Assembly (NCBI GenBank): GCA_964035545.1
Contig: OZ037770.1
Location: forward strand, 1 to 64,000
Reading direction: 5' to 3'
Source of the DNA: Bugula neritina
Taxonomy: Eukaryota > Bryozoa > Gymnolaemata > Cheilostomatida > Bugulidae
Length of the DNA stretch: 64,000 nucleotides
Part shown: piece by piece, positions 14,211 through 25,640 of the stretch
Numbering within the stretch: the first letter of the stretch is position 1
Layout of the letters: each line of letters opens with the position of its first letter
Position numbers and translations under genes: made by a program
Notes under the pieces: generated by a model
Databases searched by the model: none
Told to the model about the DNA's origin: nothing
Seen by the model: the letters and a program-made list of their open reading frames with translations, nothing else

Positions 14211-15010
14211 ATTCTGAAACTGGTCCAGCAACTGAAACTGCTTGCATGGTCATGGCACCAATAAGGTAATTCTCTATTCAATACTTTATTTATAATAGCT
14301 TTTTACTAACATTTTCTTTAGTGAACTGTAGATCTGTATTCATTCATAGGCTTAGAATTCAAATTGAATATTTTATTCAATTTATAAGCTGCCACTCATT
14401 TTTTGTCAATTTGATTCTGCAGTCATTTGAGTTAATACAACTGCAAGGCATATAATGAATTTCAATTTAGCTTAGCTTCCAATTAGCTTAATATCAACAC
14501 AACTTCTACCCTGTTCTTCTCTGGTCTGTTGAACTGAACTACAAAATAAACACTGAGAATAATAGTATAATTGAAATCAAATGTTTTAATTTTTTTCATT
14601 ACAGCCTTACCAGTATAATAAAGTTTAACTGTTGCCCAATGATTTAATTCGTTTGACTTTATTTCAGTTACATACTCATCATGGTCATAATCATGGATCG
14701 AAATTCAAAAGTTAAAGTGGAATATTCAGTTTAAGCTGCTTCAACTAAAACAAGTTGTGTTTCTGATTCAAAGAAGTTTCTCTCCTGGTTCTGTAGACTA
14801 TGCTGATTTTATCATAATAAAAATTTATCACCATGTAAATTTCCAATACTCTAGATTTTACAGTCTGTAAGTTGTCTCATACATGTCTTGTCATCATTTA
14901 TTCAACAATTTTAATTCATCAAATGTGTTTATTTTTTAGAATGTCTCCAAGCAGCTCAGATATTCACACATTAGAGAACACATTTAGTCTACACCAGGAA
15001 TATAGGACCT
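14211..15010 (+). other. Two consecutive exon-like blocks of unknown function
   Basis: 14211-14269 (after a CTTCATTAG acceptor, before GTAATT) and a block from 14940 (after TTTTTTAG) join in one open frame, including the residues ATETACMVMAPIR followed by MSPSSSDIHTLEN, and reach a stop near 15010. The second block is repeated at about 17317-17400 with a 2-base loss, so that copy is probably out of frame. No family recognised. Confidence 0.3.
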
Positions 15011-18000
15011 AGCCAACTGTGGTCAGTTCTGAGAGCCCCATCTTGGTTATAATTAGGTATTTATTATTTATGATAATTTTGTCTGTGTTTTCAATTTTAC
15101 CAATTTTACAGGATATTAGGAATTAATTATCTTGTACTTTCTGTATTCTTTTTTATAACTGATGTCCATAATTTATGTTTATCTATTTCATCTTTAATAG
15201 TGAAAAAGTAATGTTTTATTTATTATTTTAGTCTTGTTAACTCGACATCTTGTGACTAGTATCCCAGCTCTGCAAACATTTACTATTAGCAAATTAAAAT
15301 AAAATGTTTTATATATTAAGGTAGTTTATAATAATATTTATTGTCTGTTTTGTAGTTGTGTTTGACCACATGCAGATAGAAGTCACCTTGCTATCAAGAC
15401 CCGTTTTATATCCATGAGATGCTCACAAGCCAACACGTAGAAGTTGTCTTCTCTCTGTGTTTCATTCATCAAAACTTTTCATCTGTTCAGGTTTGCGTCT
15501 AAATTAATTGCTTACTGCAACAATATTTACTCTTCCTTTCATTAAGTTAAAGTTGTCTAACCTTCACTACCAACACTTGGAATTAGTAAAACTTCCAGTG
15601 CTAGGCAGTTAGGTAAACTCAGTTGACCTATATCTGCTCCTATTAGCTATGAAATCCACTGTTGATTAACACTATCGTAACACATGGCTGTTTTTCTGTT
15701 GTTTTATTTTGTTTTAAAAGTTGTAGCTGTTAATTTCATTCAAAAATTGCCAAATATGTTTCTAATAAAAGTTAGAACAGCCTATTGTAAAAGCTCTTGT
15801 CAGCCTCAGCCCTGAGATGATCGATATGAGAGTGGCAATTTTAGGGGGTTGTCCACCATTATGCTACTTATCAGTAGGAGGCATGCCTCATATTACTATA
15901 TGTTTACAGAGGGTAGTTGCGGATGATTTCACCCAGTTTTTTGCCTCTTGTTACATGTTTTCACTAAAGATTTATAATAAAAATTATAAATAAATTGTTC
16001 AATTGAACAAATTTTATTTGATTATCAACATAAACTTGATTTAATTACAGTTTCAATGATGGACACTTTTTATTCTGTGCATCTCACTGGCACTGAACAT
16101 GGTTGTAATTCATGAGCTTAATTTATAGTGTTTTATATGTATTAGCTCAATGAACAAGTTTAAGAACTTTTAAAAAATTTCCAAAAACAAAAACAAATAT
16201 TTAAAGCACTCAATTGAGGAAATGCAGCTGCAAGGCTTATATAATAAATCTCAATTTAGCTTGGCTTTAAATGGGCTTGATTTCAAGGTAACAATTCTAC
16301 CCTGTTCTCTTCTGGTTTGTTGAACTAAACCACAAAATCAATACTAAGAATAATAATGTTAGTATAATACTACAAATAGTGAGCTATACATTTTAGCACC
16401 CTAGCTGTTATACTGCTTTTAGTTTGATGTAAGGTTTTCTAGCTAATAGTTGATGCAGTGAGTCAGTGCTCATTTCTTTAGTTTGTTGAAAATTTATCCT
16501 TTGGGATAATTTCTTGTCTAAGCATAATATTGGTGCTGCTGTACCTACCACTAATTATATAATATGCCAAGCCATTTTTGCTTGTATCATATTTTTTTTT
16601 TTCAGTGTTTACAGTTTTTTTTCCATTTTTGTTCTATAAATTTTTCATTTTACAGTAGACCTGTCTTCAGCTTGATTTTATCTGCTTGCCTTAATTTATT
16701 GTTATCCACACTGAAGGGATGGTTAATTTATATATTAATATAATGCTGTTTTAATAATCACGGTATTTTGTTGTGATATATGATCATTAGACATAATTTT
16801 TGTGATTCTATATCAACCCCTCTGCAGGAGTATTAAACTTCACACAAATATTTACAGTAACATTTTACAATGACCTTTCTGTAACAGTGCGGCTGTTGCT
16901 TTGCTCACCACATGTACAAGCTTATGATTTTAATTCATTGATTTGCTACTCTGTACTGTATGGCTCATAATTGAAATCAACTTTTCTTTTCAAAATAGCC
17001 ATAACTGTGCAATAAATTTTAACTCCTACCCAATAATTCAATTTGTTTGACTTTATTTCAGTTACATACTCATATTATAGTCATAATCATTCCTCGAAAT
17101 TGAAAAGTGGAATATTCAGTTTAAGCTGCTGTAACTATAAAAGCAAGTTATGTTCCTGATTCAAAGAAGTTTCTTTCCTGGTTCTGCAGACTAAGTTGAT
17201 TTTATCATGATACAAATTTCCCATTCTCTAGATTTCACAGTCTATAATTTGTCTCATACATGTCTGTCATCATTTATTCAACAATTTTAATTCATCGAAT
17301 GTGTTTTGTTTTTTAGAATGTCTCCAAGCAGCTCAGATATTCACACATTAGAGAACATATGGTCTACACCAGGAAGATAGGACCTAGCCAACTGTGGTCA
17401 GTTCTGCTCTTTCCTTGTGTTATGTGCTATTAGGTTTTAGCATTCATAAAGCTACCACCAGGGGATAGCTACTCTTATAAATGATGTTAGATTCAGCTTT
17501 TTCTACCTTCCCTTGGACAAAGTATGATTTAGGATAAGCATAACAAGCGTTACTACTCAAACACTGAAGCATGTGCTTTTGATAAAAGTTGCAATATAAT
17601 TGTGTAAGGTGTAGAATATATAACTTTGGGAAGTTGTGCACATAGAACTGTACTATAAAGTGATGATTAAAATGAAACTGTACTGTTCGGCACATAAAAT
17701 ACTGATACTATATGTCCTGTTAGCTATGAAGTCCACTGTTGATTAATTCTACCGTAACACTTGGCTGTTTTTCTGTCGTTATATTTAGCTTTAAAAGTTT
17801 TAGCTGTTTATTTCATTCAAGAATTGCCATATGTGTTTCTAATGAAAGTTAAAACAGCCTATTGTAATAGCTCTTGCCAACCTTACCCTAGCTCCATACA
17901 AAACTTGACTGGAGAGATGAAAAATCAGCACATGATTGGAATTTTATTTTAGGATTTTACTTTCATGTTAATACAATCATTGCATTCATTGAAAACCATC

Positions 18001-19319
18001 AATAAGTAATTCATTTGATTTTGGAGCTTGTAAATACTACCAAACCTCATTCCATCTAAATGAGCACTCTTCAACCATATTTGTTGTTCTGTCAATTTAT
18101 TGCTGAATGTGTGAAAACCTCGTATTAAAAAATATAAGTTTACATAGTGCTATGCTTGCTTGTGGTAAGAAAACGAAGTCAGGCTTTCATTTTAGAATTT
18201 TGGTTATGGCTCTTTCAACAAATCATTTTAAATTAATTAAGTGTGACACTCTTCTGTACACCTATACATCAATAAAAAATGTGAATTCCCCCCCCCACCC
18301 CTGTTGTTCTCCATTTTTACTTTTGTTGCTTTATTCAATAATGTTTTATAAAATAAGTTATATTTAGTATTTTATTTCATTGTTTTTCATGATATGCAAC
18401 ACCACATAATTATAGACTGCTTTCTTCTTGCAGTAACTGGTGTGATGGTCACATGGTCATCTACTAGACAACCAACCAATTGGGTGTAAAGTTGGACAAA
18501 GTCATTCTAGATTATTCTTCACATGGGTCAGCTGGATGAGCTATATGGAGGTAATTCCTGTTGTTTTTAATATATAGAGATATTTATTGTAGCAGTTTAA
18601 AAGAAAGTAGCGATGTAAAAGCCTTTACATCATAAGTTGTAAGCGTAGTTGCAAGACGCAAGCTTAAAGATAGATGAAAATACTAGGTTGTTGTACCAGT
18701 CCAAAAATTCAGCTATTGTTTAGTAGCCGTAATGAGTGTCAGGAAATTGTAATATAGCTTGCATATAGCTGTAATAATACATGAAAAGCTATAATGCATT
18801 AGGGAAAAGCTTTCCCAACTTATGTAAAGTCCCAACAATTCCTATTAAGTATAACATGAATCCTTGATTAAACTACTTCTAGAATTATTCGGAAATTTTT
18901 AATTACAATTTTACCAGTAAACAGTTTCAAACTTTTCATCGAGTTATATTTTCAAGAATTACAAATAAAATTTGACTAAAGTTGAACTGATATATTATTT
19001 TGCTTCTCTATAAGTTGGTATGGCCTGGATGTTTTATGCGGTTTATCTTAACCTGATTATACATACCCTCGGTGGTTGATGTCTACTTTTATACCCTAAT
19101 TATATTATTTTACCCCAATCAGCTGAATATTCCAATTTTAAATTACTAGGGAATGGGTTTTACCAGTAGCAGCCAAATTCTGCCAAAGTCTCACATTTAA
19201 ACTATATGCCTCTGGTACTATGCATTATATACAATGTTCTTATTCTCTATAGTCTCTAAAACTGGTTATTGATGCTTCAACTAAATTTTGTTGTTTTTAA
19301 AGTCACTTTTATTGTGGAT

Positions 19320-20220
19320 GTTTGTCTTGATAGTTGTTAGTGTGCCATGCAGGATTTAGAGCTGTAAATACTGCTTCACTTTTCATATAATGTATATTGT
19401 TGTATCCTATATTGTCATGATGCCAGTTATAAAATTTTTCACAGTCTGTCAAAAGGGGGAAATTAATAGTAAATATTCATGAAAGGGGGAATATTAGGGA
19501 GTGGTTGGTAACTCCTGTGTTATATATTTCTACTGCACTATAAGGGAGAAAATATGTTGTCCACATTATCTATTCTGCATAACCTGTTCGCTGTTGACAT
19601 TTGGGCATACATGCTTTTACAGGTACACTGTAAGGCATACAAATTGTTTGGGTATTACATGAGCATGGAAAGCTTTTGTTGAATCATTACAACTTTAATT
19701 GTATTAACATAGCTATGTTAGCTACATTAGGCTATGTTAGCTACAGTATGTTTTCCTCTGTTGTGTTATTTGCTTGTGTGCAGCTATTTTGGCTATTTCA
19801 GAAAAAAGCTATTTTCTAGACTAATATAAACCCTGCACTTTCAGCTCTCTCTTCATTCAGTCTTTGGAAACCCACATCTCTCTTCAAGCAACATTTAGAA
19901 ATGCTCATCTTTCATCTAAAGGATTTACAGCACCAAAAGGTTACAGTACTGGCACGACTATATGTGGGATAATATATAAGGTAAGTTTCATTTTTCATTT
20001 GTTGATGCACATAATTTATTTGTTGAAAAATAGTTAATAAATTCAGTTTGAGACAAAGTTGTTTGTGGATTAGGTGTTATTGTTATTAATGTTCAACAAT
20101 TGTTATGGCCATAATAAAAATAGGAAATGTTAGTTGCAAAGTATTGAGTTTACACAAACTTATATCTCTAAACTGTGTTTTAGGATGGAGTTATCCTGGG
20201 CATGGATACCAGGGCTACAG
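19320..20220 (+). repeat. Left arm of a large inverted duplication
   Basis: This segment matches the reverse complement of about 23730-24900. The match covers the proteasome pseudogene exons, the upstream intron and the stretch containing GGGAGAAAATATGTTGTCC (19540-19560, mirrored at 24290-24310). The arms are diverged by point changes and small indels and are separated by ~3.5 kb holding the rest of the pseudogene and two satellites. A further outer inverted match joins 13020-13440 to about 25010-25400. Confidence 0.75.
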
Positions 20221-20704
20221 AAGATACTGTTGATAAGCTGGCATGCTGTCTTTAGTCTCTACTTCTTCCAGTGGACCCTACAGGCCCCAAACCCTCCACC
20301 ATATGCCCTCATGGATCCTCTGACGTCGCACAATGCAGCACCGTGGGTTCCTGCTCCCTAATTGCTATGGCTGTCTTTGAGAACTGATAGAAACTGGTAG
20401 GTACCCGAAATTTGATATGTAGCATGTAGAAATCATTCTAGTAACTTTGTTTTGCTGTTCACTTCTCTTTATAATAATTATATTCTTGTTGTCCTGTTTG
20501 CTTTCCTCTTATAGCAGTTACCTTTTCTCTTTCCGAACATAGTTTTTGTTCTCCAGTTTGCTTTCCTCTCTAGTCTTGAAACTTTTGTAGTTTGAGCCAG
20601 TGAAAAAGCCATTGGAATATTTAATGACCTGGGCCCGGGTTCCCACATTGACCTCTGCGTTACACAAAAATTACATCAGATAAAACAAACTGAATACAGG
20701 AGAG
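19845..20704 (+). pseudogene. Proteasome subunit beta-2 (PSMB7-like) pseudogene
   Basis: Family knowledge: PSMB7 is the trypsin-like catalytic beta-2 subunit of the 20S proteasome, an N-terminal nucleophile hydrolase with catalytic Thr1. Seen here: exon 19845-19980 translates to a propeptide-like stretch followed by GYSTGTTICGIIYK, with the Thr of the TGTTI motif kept and a GTAAGT donor. The exon from 20184 continues DGVILGMDTRATED, the classic beta-2 block. From 20272 the frame reads VDPTGP, then ICPHGSSD and SLIAMAVFEN. 20598-20704 reads AIGIFNDLGPGSHIDLCV. Broken features: the ~75 residues expected between DK and VDPTGP are missing, with the exon fused directly to an intron-like CTTCTTCCAG; stop codons TGA and TAG lie at 20385-20390; the C-terminal part is degenerate. 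I infer a deleted, non-functional copy; an intact gene should exist elsewhere in the genome. Confidence 0.85.
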
Positions 20705-20798
20705 GTTAGTGCAGTGTTTACCATTCTGTTCCCCTTTCTTAATGCACTTCTCTGTTCACTTTACATGTCAATTTTTTTCTTTTCCTTTTATATATGAT

Positions 20799-21696
20799 GA
20801 CTAAGACTAAGACTAAGACTAAGACTAAGACTAAGACTAAGACTAAGACTAAGACTAAGACTAAGACTAAGACTAAGACTAAGACTAAGACTAAGACTAA
20901 GACTAAGACTAAGACTAAGACTAAGACTAAGACTAAGACTAAGACTAAGACTAAGACTAAGACTAAGACTAAGACTAAGACTAAGACTAAGACTAAGACT
21001 AAGACTAAGACTAAGACTAAGACTAAGACTAAGACTAAGACTAAGACTAAGACTAAGACTAAGACTAAGACTAAGACTAAGACTAAGACTAAGACTAAGA
21101 CTAAGACTAAGACTAAGACTAAGACTAAGACTAAGACTAAGACTAAGACTAAGACTAAGACTAAGACTAAGACTAAGACTAAGACTAAGACTAAGACTAA
21201 GACTAAGACTAAGACTAAGACTAAGACTAAGACTAAGACTAAGACTAAGACTAAGACTAAGACTAAGACTAAGACTAAGACTAAGACTAAGACTAAGACT
21301 AAGACTAAGACTAAGACTAAGACTAAGACTAAGACTAAGACTAAGACTAAGACTAAGACTAAGACTAAGACTAAGACTAAGACTAAGACTAAGACTAAGA
21401 CTAAGACTAAGACTAAGACTAAGACTAAGACTAAGACTAAGACTAAGACTAAGACTAAGACTAAGACTAAGACTAAGACTAAGACTAAGACTAAGACTAA
21501 GACTAAGACTAAGACTAAGACTAAGACTAAGACTAAGACTAAGACTAAGACTAAGACTAAGACTAAGACTAAGACTAAGACTAAGACTAAGACTAAGACT
21601 AAGACTAAGACTAAGACTAAGACTAAGACTAAGACTAAGACTAAGACTAAGACTAAGACTAAGACTAAGACTAAGACTAAGACTAAGACTAAGACT
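20799..21696. repeat. Pure GACTAA hexamer array (about 150 copies)
   Basis: 898 bp of perfect GACTAA by eye, with no interruption seen. It lies between the donor-like end of the last proteasome pseudogene block (AG|GTTAGT at 20705) and a T-rich acceptor at 21725, so it occupies an intron-like position. Both strands are open (Lys-Thr and Leu-Ser dipeptides) purely because the unit is 6 bp long. Perfect homogeneity implies recent expansion. Confidence 0.98.
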
Positions 21697-21725
21697 TTCT
21701 ACAAATTGATTTTTTTTTTTTGCAG

Positions 21726-21830
21726 ACAAGAAGTCTTACAAAAAGAACCAGATCATGAACAACGCTGCTTTGCACCGTAGAATTTATTGTTGCATTTGTG
21801 TTCTAATCAAATAAAATACATGTAAAAACA
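21726..21830 (+). other. Terminal-exon-like block with polyadenylation signal
   Basis: A long T run ending in TTTTTTTGCAG (to 21725) makes a strong 3' splice site. The following ~85 bases are open in the frame continued from the block ending at 20704, and AATAAA sits at 21810-21815. The translated residues (KKSYKKNQ and onward) do not clearly match the proteasome C-terminus. It may be the old last exon of the pseudogene or an unrelated 3' exon. Confidence 0.35.
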
Positions 21831-23240
21831 AAAAAATTCTTGTAATAAAGCACTAGATGCAAAATAAAATGTTCATGATGCATGTTTGTAGTAATAAAAT
21901 TCTGCAAGCCTAATACATTAGATAAATTGAAGGAGTTTATCAAAAAATCCGGTGTAATCAGTATATCAGCATTATAGTATAAAAATATTACTGTTGCAAT
22001 GGTACATAACAATGTAAAAGAAGACTTGTGACATAAGGCATAAGGCACCTGTGAACACATGTCAGACTTGGCAGTCATGGTACATGGCACCTGCTTTATC
22101 ACCTTGCAGCATGGCTCAACGGCTCAATACATTTGTGCTTCGCTCCAGCAAATCTGATTGGCTGACAAATGCTGAGTTGACACTGGCAGTGATGTCGCAA
22201 TCTGTGTGCAGCAGGCAGGGAATCATGAGGAATAGATTGATACTGGGGAGAGTTTCTACAAACAGAATAATATATATAAAGTTGGGACAAGTACATACAA
22301 AACCAGCATTACTAACTTTAAATACTTGATAAAGTTAGTTGCCAAGCCTTTGAACTAATAGCAAAACCTCAGCATATATAATACAGAAGGTTATCTGGAC
22401 TTTCTGAAAGTCAAACTGAAACTTCTCAGTTAGCATAGTCATAGTATGTAGACATAGTCATAGTATGTAGACATAGTCATAGTATGTAGACATAGTCATA
22501 GTATGTAGACATAGTCACATGTGTATAAATTAGCAATCATTTACAGTAACTGTGGAATAATGTTACCTTCTAGCCTTTCAACCTCTGCTCTGTTCAAGTC
22601 CTCTGGTAGCAGCAACCATGACAGTCTCAGAGTTTTCTCCACCGCTGGTTCACTATCTTATGTTTGAGACGTCAGTGATGGGTGGGTCTGACTGCAACAG
22701 TAGTATAAAATCATTCATTCCACATTCTCAAAACTTATGACCAATTGTGGTGCATAAGTAGAGTCTGGTGCCCATTTACCACTGAACTACTAGGCCAGAG
22801 TGGTTGGATTTTACCATTATCATCATTATTTCTAACTGACCAACCTTTACTAAACTGTGAAACCTATTCAACAATGTATTCTATATAATACATGACGAAC
22901 TTACAGGAATACGAAACATAAATAGGGGTACAATAAATATTATTCAGTGAAGCTACAACACTATAAGTTACCAAAAGAAGGAAATTTGAATATACAGTGA
23001 TATAATGCAATACAAAATAGCTACCTTGTGGGTCCATGCCTAGTAGAACGCTGATAACTAATTGTCATTTGCCTGCTATAAATAGCTTAAAATACAGGCT
23101 ATTCTCTAATGGCCTAATAGTTAACTATTGTAGCCTGCTATATAGCCGAGTCATTAGCTTTGCAATTGAATTAGTAATAACTACTAGTGATGAAATGGCC
23201 TAGTCTAGTTCAAGAAAAAATTTTATAAGTAGGTGTAGCA
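21831..23240. other. Unique spacer between inverted arms
   Basis: No gene recognised. A 19-bp unit ACATAGTCATAGTATGTAG is repeated about four times at 22434-22515. Around 22742-22795 (minus strand) the text TAGTTCAGTGGTAAA resembles a tRNA A-box, but no B-box follows. Confidence 0.5.
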
Positions 23241-23242
23241 TT

Positions 23243-23605
23243 GTCTCACCACACCTAGTAGCATTTATAGGACCAGTACCGTCTCACCACACCTAGTAGC
23301 ATTTATAGGACCAGTACCGTCTCACCACACCTAGTAGCATTTATAGGACCAGTACCGTCTCACCACACCTAGTAGCATTTATAGGACCAGTACCGTCTCA
23401 CCACACCTAGTAGCATTTATAGGACCAGTACCGTCTCACCACACCTAGTAGCATTTATAGGACCAGTACCGTCTCACCACACCTAGTAGCATTTATAGGA
23501 CCAGTACCGTCTCACCACACCTAGTAGCATTTATAGGACCAGTACCGTCTCACCACACCTAGTAGCATTTATAGGACCAGTACCGTCTCACCACACCTAG
23601 TAGCA
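23243..23605. repeat. 38-bp minisatellite, ~9.5 copies
   Basis: The unit begins GTCTCACCACACCTAGTAGC and ends GGACCAGTACC, with almost identical copies and no spacers, so it is a simple VNTR and not a CRISPR array. A run of TATGTAGC 8-mers follows at about 23696-23728 and abuts the truncated end of the inverted pseudogene copy. Confidence 0.95.
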
Positions 23606-23726
23606 TATATATTAGTAGTATTATCTCACCACTGCCAGCACGCGTGAAGGGGCAGAGATGACAGCTGTAGTTCTCACTGGTCTGTTCCCTCTGTCTATGT
23701 AGCTATGTAGCTATGTAGCTATGTAG

Positions 23727-24003
23727 CCCTGGTATCCATGACCCAGGATAACGCCATCCTAGAACAGTTCAGAGATATAATTTGTGTAAACTCAATACTT
23801 TGCAACTAACATTTCCTATTTTTATGAAATGAAACTTACCTTATATAATATTATCCCACATATAGTTGTGCCAGTACTGTAACCTTTTGGTGCTGTAAAA
23901 CCTTTAGATGAAAGATGAGCATTTCTTAAAACAACCAACTCTCAAGATAATTCCTGTTGCTTGAAGAGAGATGTACGTTTCCAAAGACTGAATGAAGAGA
24001 GAG
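23727..24003 (-). pseudogene. Inverted partial copy of the PSMB7-like pseudogene
   Basis: On the minus strand 24003-23840 corresponds to the first block of the plus-strand pseudogene, again bounded by TTTCAG and GTAAGT, but it carries ~28 extra bases and other indels. 23758-23727 corresponds to the next block (starting GATGGCGTTATCC after TTCTAG). An extra base before CATGGATACC shifts the frame, and the copy stops at the TATGTAGC repeat. It is clearly derived from the same duplication and non-functional. Confidence 0.8.
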
Positions 24004-25640
24004 CTGAAAGTGCAGGGTTTATATCAGTCTAGAAAATAGCTTTTGTCTGAAATAGCCAAAATAGCTGCACACAAGCAAATAACACAACAGAGGAAAACAG
24101 ACTGTAGCTAACATAGCATAATGTAGCTAACATAGCTATGTTAATAAAATTAAAGCTTTAATGATTCAACAAAAGCTTTCCATACTCATGTAATGTCCAA
24201 ACAATTTCCACGCCTTACAGTGTACCTGTAAAAGCAGGTATGCCCAAATGTCAACAGCGAACAGGTTATGCAGAATAGATAATGTGGACAACATATTTTC
24301 TCCCTTATAGTGCAGTAGAAATATATAACACAGGAGTTACCAAACTTTCCCTAATATTCCTCCCTTTCATGAATATCAACTATTAATTCTCCCCTTTCAA
24401 CAAGTGAAAAATTTTCATTACTGACATCATGATAATAGAGAATGTGTCATCCCAGTTAGATACTATCTATTTATTTTCGTGCAATATATATTTTATATGC
24501 AATTTATTTGAATATTTTTGAAATATGTTTATATTTAAATAAGCTTGGTTTAATTGTTATCTAGCACATAAATATATTCCTTTGATCTGCATTAACTTAT
24601 TAATTTTGCATATTCTATATTTCTTGTTGTTTGAAAAAAATATTCCGGTAATAAATATTCATTAAAATTAATGTCTATTATTGATGTATTACTGTTTTTT
24701 GCCTCACACAAATTTATGAAAAGTGAGCTATTATTCCAGATGCTTTATATTAGCTATTTAGCAATCAATACCCCAGTTATATACATTATTATGGTACCAA
24801 TAAAAATAGTTTCTAACTGGGTTAAAACCATAGAGGATACAGAGATATATATTCCGTGAAACAGTATTTAAAGCTTTAAAACCTGCATGGCACACCAACA
24901 ATTATGTCTAGAAATCAAGATAAACACCAACTGCTAAAACCTTATGGATATCAATTTTAAATAGCAGGAATTTGGGATAAGGTAACTTTAGAATATAAAG
25001 ATTTAAAATAAAACATACCATGAACAGATAAAGATGAGGCTTACAGGGATGGGAAGAATAACACAGAGAGAAAAAGAGTACAGGTTGCTGTTCCTCTGCC
25101 CATTCTGTAACACAAAAAATAGTAAATAAACTTGTTCAAAATACACTAGGAAAAAAAGAAGCATAATAGAAACATCACCTGTAGAATTTTTTCTATCAAA
25201 TTGACAAATTTACTAGCAAATTCCAAGCATTCAAAAAACACTCAACACCATGTTAGCTCTGTAGAAGTATATATTATATATAAAGTTTCTAACTGGTTAA
25301 ATGATTGAACCAACATCAAAATTTTCTACTCATATATAATACAGATGTGTGATATAAATAGGAAATCTAGTAATGTAATGAGTCTTGTGAAACAGTACAA
25401 ATTTACAGCTCTAAAACCTACGTAGCAAACCAGCAATTCAAAGAATCAAGACAGAAATTCACAATAAAAGTAGCTTTAAAACAATAAAATTTAGTTGAAG
25501 CATAAAACACCAGTTTTAGAGAATATAGAAAATAAGTATATTGTATAATGCATATACTACGAGAGACTTTGACAAAATTCCGCTGTACGTGCCACAGTTA
25601 ACCCTAATTTGCTAATAATTCAAAAATGCAACATCCAGCT
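24004..25640 (-). repeat. Right arm of the inverted duplication, extended
   Basis: 24004-24440 mirrors about 19400-19850. 24850-24950 mirrors 19310-19380. 25010-25310 mirrors 13130-13430, including an exon-like block beginning AATGGGCAGAGGAACAGC after TGTTACAG. 25400-25600 again mirrors 19190-19370. The outer pieces are shuffled relative to the left side, so more than one rearrangement occurred. Confidence 0.65.

Larger units (their letters stand above)
12600..19400. repeat. Diverged direct segmental duplications with exon-like blocks
   Basis: 12690-13030 is repeated at 18370-19020 (the second copy carries ~285 extra bases at about 18556-18840). 14520-15050 is repeated at about 16310-17410, and 15650-15790 at about 17720-17880. 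Several blocks look like exons with flanking splice sites: 12735-12850, 13344-13408, 14211-14269 and 14939-15010. The block at 12735-12850 is open throughout, whereas its copy at 18434-18551 carries a 4-base insertion that breaks the frame. This suggests a duplicated and decaying gene or a transcribed non-coding locus. I recognise no protein family in the translated blocks. Confidence 0.6.

Noticed and set aside
10294-18367. Short open frames of 60-90 codons in the AT-rich left part
   Set aside because: Expected by chance at this length; no family resemblance or splice support.
20788-21780. Lys-Thr and Leu-Ser repeat proteins on both strands
   Set aside because: Artefact of the GACTAA hexamer.
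22742-22795. tRNA-like text TAGTTCAGTGGTAAA (minus strand)
   Set aside because: No B-box and no cloverleaf; too weak to call.
23243-23605. CRISPR-like direct repeats
   Set aside because: Contiguous 38-bp units without unique spacers in a eukaryotic context; plain VNTR.
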